17,149 nucleotides of DNA, taken from Verrucomicrobiota bacterium (GTDB lineage Bacteria > Verrucomicrobiota > Verrucomicrobiia > Opitutales > Opitutaceae). Position numbers and translations under genes: made by a program. This document shows, piece by piece, positions 8,180-15,352 of this stretch. The stretch lies in assembly GCA_023426435.1 (NCBI GenBank), contig JAFAAS010000159.1, positions 1 through 17,149 of the forward strand, given 5' to 3'. Within the stretch, counting starts at the first letter, position 1; the number at the start of each line of letters is the position of its first letter. The notes beneath the pieces are model-generated. The model was not told the origin of the DNA. It ran no database searches and saw only the letters and a program-made list of their open reading frames with translations.

Positions 8180-8715
8180 TGCGCGGCGTAGCGATGAAGC
8201 GGATACGGAGGTGGATGGCGGTGGGTGGCTCGCTGGCGCTTGCCGCCACGTCGGAAGCGGCGGAGACGGTGGTGGGTTTCGAAGGGGCGGAGGTGGCGAA
8301 GCGGGTGGAGGTGTGGGAGGAGAAAGGTGTGTTGTTTAAACTCGAGCGGGCGCCGGTGCAGACGAAGGCGGCGGGGAGGCTGGTGTTTTTCGAGCATCAT
8401 GGGACGGGGCGGAAAGGAATTCTGTGCGCGATGGCGATGGAACCGATCCCGGTGGAGGTGACGCTTCCGAAGGCGGAGCGGCGGGTGACGCTGGCGATGT
8501 GGGCGTCGACGGGATGTCCGGTCGTGGTGGAGGCGATCGATGCGAGTGGAAACGTGGTGGATCGCGAAGAGTTGCGGGAAGCGCCGCGGAGAAAGGCGCC
8601 GGAGGAACGGGTGCCGATTTTCGAAGTGACGATGGAAGCCGAGGCGATTGCGAAGGTGAGGTTGAGTGGACCGCGGGCGGGGGAATTTCTGGCGTTGGAT
8701 GAAGTGAGATTTTGA
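8179..8715 (+). CDS. Small secreted protein of unknown function, coupled to the DUF1552 gene
   Basis: I do not recognise a named family. The ORF encodes 178 residues from ATG 8179, which overlaps the DUF1552 stop by one base (TGATG), so translation is probably coupled. A second in-frame ATG at 8194 would start MKRIRRWMAVGGSLALAATSEAAET, a textbook Sec signal with three arginines, a hydrophobic core and cleavage around SEA-A; it is the likelier true start by protein logic. The mature part is about 150 residues, rich in alternating Val/Glu segments (TVVGFEGAEVAKRVEVWEE, KVRLSGPRAGEFLALDEVRF) that suggest a beta-sandwich of the carbohydrate-binding or adhesion kind; this is only inferred from composition. 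The mature part has one or two cysteines and no lipobox. It is reported because neighbouring order and coupling point to work with the DUF1592/DUF1552 proteins. Confidence 0.8.
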   Translation: MRGVAMKRIRRWMAVGGSLALAATSEAAETVVGFEGAEVAKRVEVWEEKGVLFKLERAPVQTKAAGRLVFFEHHGTGRKGILCAMAMEPIPVEVTLPKAERRVTLAMWASTGCPVVVEAIDASGNVVDREELREAPRRKAPEERVPIFEVTMEAEAIAKVRLSGPRAGEFLALDEVRF

Positions 8716-8731
8716 GCCCGCGTTGGAAAGG

Positions 8732-8778
8732 CCGCAAAGAAGCTCCGGTGGAAAAAATGCGGGATGTTTTCTTTGCGG
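8732..8778. terminator. Inverted repeat after the secreted-protein gene, possible terminator
   Basis: CCGCAAAGAA (8732-8741) and TTCTTTGCGG (8769-8778) form a perfect 10-bp stem with a 27-base loop, starting 16 bases after the stop codon. No T-run follows on the plus strand, so it is not a canonical intrinsic terminator. It may be a remnant of a GCAAAG-type repeat. Confidence 0.45.
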
Positions 8779-8805
8779 GCTAAAGGTTTGGGCGAGAGGG
8801 CCGTA

Positions 8806-8823
8806 ACGATGATATGTCATCGT
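8806..8823. promoter_or_regulatory. Perfect dyad upstream of the chemoreceptor gene
   Basis: ACGATGA, a TATG spacer and TCATCGT form a perfect 7-bp dyad, 70 bases before the chemoreceptor ATG. The size and position suit a dimeric regulator's operator or a small hairpin in the leader. No adjacent regulator gene supports one reading over the other. Confidence 0.4.
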
Positions 8824-8893
8824 GGAAGTTTACCTCGTTGTGGCTCGCGGGTGCGCGGGCGGCTGAGAGCGCTGGGTTCGAGGTGTTGCGCGC

Positions 8894-11017
8894 ATGAAAC
8901 GGAGCGGCATCAAGATCCCGGCGGGGATGGGTGCGAAGATTGTGTTGGTGGCGGTGTGTCCGGTCGTGGTGGGGTTGGCGGCGACGGTGACCACCCTGCT
9001 CGTGCAGCAGAAGAAACTGGACCGGCACATCGACGAGACGATTCACCAGCAGGCCTTCAACGAGGCGGCGAAGGTTGCGGAGAGCGTGTATTTGCTTTGC
9101 GAAGGATTCGAGCGGCGGAACCAGCGGGAGATGGAGAGCGATCTGGTGGCGGTGCGCCGGTTGTTGGAGGCGGCGGGTGGAGTCGAAGTGTTAACGGAGA
9201 AAGTGAGCTGGCGGGCGACGGATCCGGCGACGGGTGAAACGTCGACGGTGGTGCTGCCTCAGTGGCGGGTGGGGGAAGAACGGATCGGCGCGGACGCGGA
9301 GACGGAAGGACGCGCGGGATGGGTGGACGAAGTGAAGGGGCTGACGGGCGGATTTTGCACGGTGTATCAGCGGATCAACGACGCGGGTGACATGGTGCGG
9401 ATCGCCACGAATCTTCCCGCGGCGGACGGGCAGCGGGCGGTTGGCACGTTGGTGAAGGCCTCACGCAACGGGGCTGAGAACCCGGCGGTGAAGGCGGTGC
9501 TGGCGGGGGAGAGTTTTCGCGGGCGGGTGTGGGAAGGCGGGGCCTGGTTGTATGGGGCGTATGAACCGATTTGGGATGCGGGAAAACGGCGGGTGATTGG
9601 AATGATCTCGGCGGGAGCGCCGTTCGATGAGGCGGTTCGCGAAGTGCGCGACGCGGTGGCGAGGATGACGTTGGGGCAGACGGGTTACGTTTACATCCTT
9701 GGCGGGAAAGGGGAGCAGCGCGGGCACTATCTGCTTTCGTATCAGGGAAAGCGTGACGGGGAGAATATTTGGGAGGCGCGGGATGCGTCGGGGCGGTTGT
9801 TCATCCAGGCGATCGTGAATACGGCGGTGGAAACCCGCGGGGGTAAAGTGGAGTTCGAAACGTATCCCTGGCAGAATGCGGGCGAGCCGGAGCCGCGAAT
9901 GAAGTTTGTGGCGACGACGCAGTTTGCGCCGTGGAACTGGGTGATCGGCGCGAGCGGGTATGAGGATGAATTTGCGGGGGTGAAGGCGGAGGTGGATGCG
10001 GCGCAGCGGCAGATGATGGCGGGTGTCGCGATCGCCGCGGGCGTGGTGGCGGCGCTGGCGGCGGTGGCTGGGTGGTGGTTTGCGCGAAAGATTGCGGGAC
10101 CGATCGGGCGAGTGATTGCGAACGTGCGCCAGAGTTCGGCGCAGATTCATACGGCGGCGAACCAGACCTCGGGAGCGAGTCAGTCGCTCGCCGCGGGATC
10201 GAGCGAGCAGGCGGCGTCGTTGGAGGAGATCAGCGCGTCGCTCGAGGAGATGGCGGGGATGACGAAGCGGAATGCGGAAAACGCGTCGAAAGCGAACGGA
10301 TTGACGCGAGCCGCGAGGACGGCGGCGGATGGCGGAGTAGGCGACATGCAGGCGATGAGCGGTGCGATGCGGGACATCAAGGCGTCGAGCGACGACATTG
10401 CGAAGATCATCAAGACGATCGACGAGATCGCGTTTCAGACGAACATCCTGGCGTTGAATGCGGCGGTGGAGGCGGCGCGCGCGGGCGAGAGTGGAATGGG
10501 TTTCGCGGTGGTGGCGGAGGAGGTGCGTTCGCTGGCGCAACGCAGTGCGCAGGCGGCGAGGGAAACGGCGGGGAAGATTGAAGGTGCGATCGAAAAGACG
10601 GAGCAAGGCGTGCTCATCAGCGAGAAGGTGGAGCGCAGCCTGGCGGAGATTGTGGAGAAAGTGCGCGAAGTGGACGTGCTGGTGGAGGAGGTGGCGGGGG
10701 CGAGCCGGGAGCAGAGCCAGGGCGTGGAGCAGATCAATCACGGTGTGCGCGAGATGGATCGCGTGGTGCAGACGAATGCTGCGGCTGCGGAAGAAAGTGC
10801 GAGTGCGGCGGCGGAGTTGAAGGATCAGGCGGCGAGCTTGAACGAGGCGGTGGGAGCGCTGCAGCGGTTGGTGGGTGGACGCGTCGAGGCCGAGGCTGAG
10901 GTGTCGCCGCGGGCGAATCCGGAGCGCGCCGCGGAGGAGCGGACGGCGACGATGCAGGGTGGGACGAAGGCGCGGCGGCCTGAGGTGGTGACGGTGGAGG
11001 CGGCGTCGAGGCGCTGA
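8894..11017 (+). CDS. Methyl-accepting chemotaxis protein with periplasmic Cache sensor
   Basis: A 707-residue transmembrane chemoreceptor. TM1 is at about 14-37. A long periplasmic sensor (about 40-370) reads as a Cache_3-Cache_2 arrangement: GGFCTVYQRINDAGDMVRIATNL (152-174), GAWLYGAYEPIWDAGKRRVIGMISAGAPFDE, then LGQTGYVYILGGKGEQRGHYLLSYQGKRDGENIW (260-293). TM2 spans about 374-397. A short HAMP-like linker leads into the cytoplasmic signalling coiled coil, whose hairpin tip is IDEIAFQTNILALNAAVEAARAGESGMGFAVVAEEVRSLAQRS (509-551), the near-invariant CheA/CheW contact. Several QA/EE-rich heptads flank it as likely methylation sites. There is no C-terminal CheR-binding pentapeptide; the last 45 residues look disordered. 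GAGGTG eight bases before the ATG supports the start. No che or flagellar gene is in view, so its ligand and array are unknown. Confidence 0.95.
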   Translation: MKRSGIKIPAGMGAKIVLVAVCPVVVGLAATVTTLLVQQKKLDRHIDETIHQQAFNEAAKVAESVYLLCEGFERRNQREMESDLVAVRRLLEAAGGVEVLTEKVSWRATDPATGETSTVVLPQWRVGEERIGADAETEGRAGWVDEVKGLTGGFCTVYQRINDAGDMVRIATNLPAADGQRAVGTLVKASRNGAENPAVKAVLAGESFRGRVWEGGAWLYGAYEPIWDAGKRRVIGMISAGAPFDEAVREVRDAVARMTLGQTGYVYILGGKGEQRGHYLLSYQGKRDGENIWEARDASGRLFIQAIVNTAVETRGGKVEFETYPWQNAGEPEPRMKFVATTQFAPWNWVIGASGYEDEFAGVKAEVDAAQRQMMAGVAIAAGVVAALAAVAGWWFARKIAGPIGRVIANVRQSSAQIHTAANQTSGASQSLAAGSSEQAASLEEISASLEEMAGMTKRNAENASKANGLTRAARTAADGGVGDMQAMSGAMRDIKASSDDIAKIIKTIDEIAFQTNILALNAAVEAARAGESGMGFAVVAEEVRSLAQRSAQAARETAGKIEGAIEKTEQGVLISEKVERSLAEIVEKVREVDVLVEEVAGASREQSQGVEQINHGVREMDRVVQTNAAAAEESASAAAELKDQAASLNEAVGALQRLVGGRVEAEAEVSPRANPERAAEERTATMQGGTKARRPEVVTVEAASRR

Positions 11018-11035
11018 AGGAGATCAGGTGATACG

Positions 11036-11382
11036 TTAGTGTCCTGTCCCGCAGGAAACCTCGATAATTCGGGGCACCTAACAGCGGTTGTCATTCTGAG
11101 CGTAGCGAATCCAGGGCGACGATCGGCCGCGGACGCACACGTGGATTCTTCGCTGCGCTCAGAATGACAGCCGTCATTTGGCATTCGAATTCCTAACGTT
11201 ACTTGCGGGACACGACATTAGAGCGCTTTCAGAAAAACTATAGCCCTGCAGGTGAACCACAGAGACACAGAGGCACGGAGAGATCCCGTGGCCTTCCCTC
11301 TGTGTGCTCGGTGCCTTTGTGGTTCAAATCGGGTTTTCCGATTCGGCCAACGGCTATGACATAATTTAATATGCTATAGCCG
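11036..11382. repeat. Composite extragenic repeat, copy 2, with module A flipped
   Basis: Module A here (11048-11209) is the reverse complement of 1-165 apart from a 3-base deletion and a few substitutions. Module B (11210-11378) runs in the same direction as in copy 1, with few differences. Module A is bounded by inverted termini that extend outward: GTGTCCTGTCCCGCA on the left and TGCGGGACACGACAT on the right, with 13 of 15 bases complementary. Module B contains the ACCACAGAG hairpin and closes with CGGCTAT (11351-11357) and ATAGCCG (11376-11382) around an 18-base AT-rich loop; copy 1 lacks the last bases of this closing arm. The repeat starts 18 bases after the chemoreceptor stop codon. 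Confidence 0.9.
11089..11169. repeat. Long hairpin inside module A, copy 2
   Basis: The same palindrome as at 41-124, read from the other strand. The left arm (11089-11112) has lost three bases (AAG) relative to the intact 27-base right arm (11143-11169), leaving a bulged stem. This marks it as the decayed copy for this arm, while copy 1 has the decayed outer terminus. Confidence 0.85.
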
Positions 11383-11441
11383 CTAAAAGGCGCAGGAGGC
11401 GCAAAAGTGTCTGGGGGCCGGAACGGAGGGGGATTGTCAGG

Positions 11442-11504
11442 TTGTAATATAATGTATGACTAACTGGCTTGGTGACGCGCGGGGTTTGTAACATAATGTA
11501 TTAC
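11442..11504. repeat. Pair of AT-rich 19-mers in direct repeat
   Basis: TTGTAATATAATGTATGAC (11442-11460) and TTGTAACATAATGTATTAC (11486-11504) agree at 17 of 19 positions and lie 44 bases apart. Each is partly self-complementary (GTAA ... TTAC). They contain TATAAT or CATAAT, which resembles a -10 box, but no plus-strand gene starts downstream. Operator-like or element-end sequences are equally possible. Confidence 0.7.
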
Positions 11505-11580
11505 AGCAGTGTTTGAGAGAGAGCTGTAGCCGTTCGGGGTGGGAGGGGGCGCTTGCTGTGGGCGATTTTGGCGGGCGGGT

Positions 11581-11620
11581 GGCGAACATCGCCCGCGAGC
11601 GGGCTCCTACAAACGGCTAG
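11581..11620. repeat. REP-like palindrome at the 3' end of the CorC-like gene
   Basis: GCCCGCGAGCGGGC (11591-11604) is a near-perfect GC palindrome followed by TCCTACAAACGGCTAG. AAACGGCTAG occurs again at 11631-11640, where it contains the stop codon of the minus-strand gene. Read from that gene the hairpin lies about 33 bases past the stop, a common place for REP sequences and a possible transcript end, though without a T-run. Confidence 0.6.
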
Positions 11621-11636
11621 GAGTTTATCGAAACGG

Positions 11637-12944
11637 CTAGGGGGTGGGGGAGGGGGATTGGGAGAGGAGGATTTTGTCGACGCGGTGGCGGTCCATGTCG
11701 ACGACCTCGAAGCGCCAGCCGTTCCAGGTGAAGTATTCGCCCGCGGTGGGGATGTGACCGAGGCGGTCGAGCATGAAGCCGCCGATGGTTTCGAAGTCCT
11801 CGTCGTCTTCGCCGGGGAGCGGAGGGAACTCGAAGCGCCGGCGGAATTCGGGGACGGTCATGGTGCCGTCGACGAGCCAGGAGCCGTCCTCGCGCTGGGT
11901 GGCGTCGGGGGCGCGCCGGTCGCCGGGTTCGGGGAGGTCGCCGACGATCGCTTCCATGACGTCGATCAGTGTCACCAAACCCTGGATACTGCCGAATTCG
12001 TCGGTCACGAGGGCGATGTGGCGGCCGTTCTTTTTGAAGGATTCGAGGATCTGGAGGGCGTTGACGGTGGAAGGGACGAAGAGCGGCTTGGTGAGGTGGT
12101 TGCGGATGTTGTTGGGCACTCCGGCGGCGGCGTTGGCCCAGAGGGATTTGACGGAGACCATGCCGATGACGTTATCGCGCGTGTTTTCGTAAACGGGGAA
12201 ATGGGAGTGGCCGCTGGCGACGATGCGGCGCCAGTTGACCTCGTCGGCATCGTTGACGTTGAGCCAGACGACGTGGGGGCGGCGTGTCATGATTTCGGAT
12301 ACGGGACGTTCGTCCAAGCGCAGGACGCCCTCGACCATGGCGCGTTCGGCGCGGTGGAAGACGCCGGCGGTGGTGCCCTGTTCGATGAGGTGGGAGATTT
12401 CCTCCTCGGAAGGCGGCGTGTTCACGTCTTTGCCGAGGCCGAGCAGTTTCAGGATGAAGTTGGTGGAGACGGTGAGGAACCAGACGAAAGGCGCGGCGAG
12501 GCGGGAGAGGCCGGTCATGGCCGGCGCGAGGAGCATGGCACGACGCTCGGGGTTGCCGAGGGCGATGCGCTTCGGGACGAGTTCGCCGATGATGAGGGAG
12601 AAGTAAGTGATGGCGCCGACGACGATCAGGATGGCGAGGGCGGAGCTGTAGGGGGCGAGCGCCGGGCTTTGGGCGATGACGGCGGCGAGTTTTTCGGAGA
12701 GGGTGGCGCCGCCGAAGGCGCCGGCGAGAATGCCCACGAGGGTGATGCCGATCTGGACGGTGGAGAGAAAGCGCGTGGGTTCGACGGCGAGCGCGAGCGC
12801 GGCTTTGGCGGAGGCGGAGCCATCGCGCGCGAGGACCTCAAGGCGGGCCCGGCGCGAGGAGACGACGGCGATTTCGGCCATGGCGAAGATGCCGTTGGCA
12901 AGAAGAAGGAGGAAGATGATGAGAAGTTCGGTAAAGAGGTTCAT
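11637..12944 (-). CDS. Hemolysin-family CNNM/CBS/CorC_HlyC membrane protein
   Basis: A 435-residue inner-membrane protein of the family loosely named hemolysin or CorC, now usually linked to Mg2+/Co2+ transport or efflux. The N-terminal DUF21/CNNM domain has hydrophobic segments at about 3-23, 58-82, 100-122 and 135-160, with the conserved FAMAEIAVVSSRRARLE (20-36) and IIGELVPKRIALGNPE (118-133). SEEEISHLIEQGTTAGVFHRAERAMVEGVL (179-208) precedes a CBS pair (about 215-335; MTRRPHVVWL, HSHFPVYENTRDNVIGMVSVK, HIALVTDEFGSIQGLVTLIDVMEAIVGDL). The CorC_HlyC domain (about 350-430) ends the protein, with DFETIGGFMLDRLGHIPTAGE. All parts are full length. The ATG at 12944 has no clear Shine-Dalgarno. 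It lies 100 bases after the small ORF downstream of hflX on the same strand and may share its transcript. The older haemolysin label should not be read as a toxin. Confidence 0.94.
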   Translation of the reverse strand: MNLFTELLIIFLLLLANGIFAMAEIAVVSSRRARLEVLARDGSASAKAALALAVEPTRFLSTVQIGITLVGILAGAFGGATLSEKLAAVIAQSPALAPYSSALAILIVVGAITYFSLIIGELVPKRIALGNPERRAMLLAPAMTGLSRLAAPFVWFLTVSTNFILKLLGLGKDVNTPPSEEEISHLIEQGTTAGVFHRAERAMVEGVLRLDERPVSEIMTRRPHVVWLNVNDADEVNWRRIVASGHSHFPVYENTRDNVIGMVSVKSLWANAAAGVPNNIRNHLTKPLFVPSTVNALQILESFKKNGRHIALVTDEFGSIQGLVTLIDVMEAIVGDLPEPGDRRAPDATQREDGSWLVDGTMTVPEFRRRFEFPPLPGEDDEDFETIGGFMLDRLGHIPTAGEYFTWNGWRFEVVDMDRHRVDKILLSQSPSPTP

Positions 12945-13030
12945 GGAAGGTTGAGCGAAGAGAGGCGCGCGAGCGTTTAGCGCACGGAGTGCGGAACGAT
13001 GCGCAGGTGAAGTGGAGCGGACGCGGGTGA

Positions 13031-13045
13031 GGCGCCGGGGGCGCT
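13031..13045 (-). terminator. GC hairpin directly after the small ORF downstream of hflX
   Basis: GCGCC (13032-13036), a GGG spacer and GGCGC (13040-13044) form a compact stem that abuts the stop codon at 13045-13047. It has no following T-run, so termination activity is uncertain. Confidence 0.35.
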
Positions 13046-13368
13046 TACAAACGCAAGGCCACGTGTCGTGCGAGCGCGGCGCGGCGATCCTGGATCACGG
13101 GAGCCGGCGGCGCGACTCTTCCGGTGATGGAATACAGGGGTTTCGAGTCGGTGGTCGGAGGGGAAAGCCAGAACCGGAAAAGATGGAGGCGGAACGTGCC
13201 CTCGGTGCCGCGGTCGGCGTCGGCGGTCGACACCGTTTCGTTCAGTGGTGAGGCGGCGGCGTCGGGTGGTGATTCCTGCAGGATCAGATCCTCGTGTTCG
13301 AGGGCGCCGAGCAGCACCGCGAAAGCGGCGAGCAGGGAGAGGACGAACCTGGAAGCGGCGAGAAACAA
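13045..13368 (-). CDS. Small hypothetical protein with hydrophobic N terminus, downstream of hflX
   Basis: I do not recognise a family. The open frame continues upstream into hflX, but that part is low-complexity Ser/Pro/Ala/Arg, typical of a shadow frame. Beginning at the TTG at 13368, just past the hflX stop codon (13373-13375), it would give 107 residues: MFLAASRFVLSLLAAFAVLLGA is a good signal peptide or membrane anchor, followed by EHEDLILQESPPDAAASPLNETVSTADADRG and a mixed C-terminal part with HLFRFWLSPPTTDSKPLYSITGRVAPPAP. The change from low-complexity to ordinary protein composition right at the hflX stop is the main argument that it is real. There is no ATG or GTG near that point. 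The 4-base gap suggests translational coupling with hflX. A stable secreted or membrane peptide is plausible, but it could be spurious. Confidence 0.5.
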   Translation of the reverse strand: MFLAASRFVLSLLAAFAVLLGALEHEDLILQESPPDAAASPLNETVSTADADRGTEGTFRLHLFRFWLSPPTTDSKPLYSITGRVAPPAPVIQDRRAALARHVALRL

Positions 13369-13372
13369 GCGA

Positions 13373-14653
<1,281 letters not shown>

Positions 14654-14771
14654 CAGGTGAGTCGGATAGGAAATGCGGGTTTGGGAGGGGCGTCAATGAG
14701 TGCGGGTCGAAGCACTGCACTACGTTGGCAGGAAGCTTGCACGAAGGGGGCGTGAGGTTAAACGTCGGCTC
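14654..14771. other. Divergent intergenic region between hflX and the response regulator
   Basis: The 118 bases between the two start codons should carry both promoters. I could not assign convincing boxes. GAGGTTAAACG just before 14772 is a poor candidate ribosome site for the regulator. Confidence 0.4.
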
Positions 14772-15143
14772 ATGAATAGCCGGTCCATCTTGGTGGTCGA
14801 TGACGAGGCGGAGCTCCGTGACGTGGTCACACGCGTGCTGATGGGCGCGGGTCATCGCGTGACGGCCGCGGTCGACGGGCAGGAGGCGATCGCGCGGATG
14901 GGGCGGGAGACGTTCGACCTCGTTCTTACGGATGTGATTATGCCGGAGAAGGACGGGATGCAGGTGATCACCGAGGCGCGGAAAAGACTTCCGCAGGTGG
15001 AGATCGTGGCGATGTCCGGCGGCGGACATATTCCGCGCGAGCAGTATCTCCGCATTGCGACCGGGCTGGGCGCGCATGCGGTGTTGGAGAAGCCTTTTAC
15101 GAGTCGGGAGTTGATCGATACGGTCGCGGCGGTCTTCGAGTGA
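14772..15143 (+). CDS. Single-domain response regulator (CheY-like receiver)
   Basis: A 123-residue stand-alone receiver domain with no output domain. It holds the acidic pair Asp10-Asp11 in ILVVDDE, phospho-acceptor Asp54 in LVLTDVIMPEKDGM (50-63), Ser82 in VAMSGG as the switch Thr/Ser, and Lys107 in EKPF. All catalytic residues are present, so it should be phosphorylated by a histidine kinase and act through protein contacts, as in chemotaxis, phosphorelay or adaptor roles. I chose the ATG at 14772 because MNSRSILVVDDE is the standard receiver start; the frame is open to 14700 but the extra residues are basic and non-conserved. No kinase is adjacent. The hybrid kinase at the left end and the chemoreceptor are possible partners only by presence in the same window. 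Confidence 0.93.
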   Translation: MNSRSILVVDDEAELRDVVTRVLMGAGHRVTAAVDGQEAIARMGRETFDLVLTDVIMPEKDGMQVITEARKRLPQVEIVAMSGGGHIPREQYLRIATGLGAHAVLEKPFTSRELIDTVAAVFE

Positions 15144-15203
15144 TCAGGCGGCGGACGTGGCGGGTTGACAGGGGTGGGAGCGGAGCACGCGTTGGGGAGG
15201 ACG

Positions 15204-15269
15204 ACGGACCACGGACCACGGACCACGGACCACGGACGACGGACAACGGACCACGGACTACGGACTACG
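15204..15269. repeat. Heptanucleotide tandem array (ACGGACC), about nine and a half units
   Basis: Nine consecutive 7-base units run ACGGACC four times, then ACGGACG, ACGGACA, ACGGACC, ACGGACT and ACGGACT, followed by a final ACG. Only the seventh base varies, and variants increase toward the right. It lies in the 209-base gap between the convergent response-regulator and lactonase genes, so it would fall in both 3' untranslated regions. The period is not compatible with a CRISPR array and there are no spacers. Confidence 0.92.
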
Positions 15270-15270
15270 C

Positions 15271-15325
15271 GGAGGGCGGCGGGGGTAGGAGACCCCGCCC
15301 TACAGCGGAGGACTACGGGGGATGT
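15271..15325. repeat. Short GC-rich hairpin next to the heptamer array
   Basis: GGGGT (15282-15286), AGGAG and ACCCC (15292-15296) form a 5-bp stem inside GGCGGGGGTAGGAGACCCCG, and GTAGG/CCTAC at 15285-15303 gives an alternative fold. It lies between convergent genes and could act as a weak two-way terminator; this is inferred from position only. Confidence 0.4.
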
Positions 15326-15352
15326 TAAGCGCGAATGGGGGAGTCGTTGAAG

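Larger units (their letters stand above)
11383..11636. other. Intergenic region with mixed short repeats
   Basis: No gene is supported between the composite repeat and the stop codon of the CorC-like gene. The stretch holds a GCGCAGGAGGCGCAAAA patch, two AT-rich 19-mers, and a REP-like GC hairpin near the gene end, the last two listed separately. The ORF that opens at 11553 on the plus strand is the antisense shadow of the CorC-like gene. Confidence 0.7.

Noticed and set aside
11442..11504. Promoter for the CorC-like gene
   Set aside because: That gene is on the minus strand and ends at 11637, so these sites are beyond its 3' end.
11553..12980. 475-residue plus-strand open frame
   Set aside because: Antisense shadow of the CNNM/CBS/CorC protein; acidic, glycine-rich and without motifs.
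14700..14771. Upstream start for the response regulator
   Set aside because: The added 24 residues are basic and not part of the receiver fold; the family starts at the strand preceding VVDDE.
15204..15269. Possible CRISPR array
   Set aside because: Units are 7 bases with no spacers and there are no cas genes; it is a simple tandem repeat.
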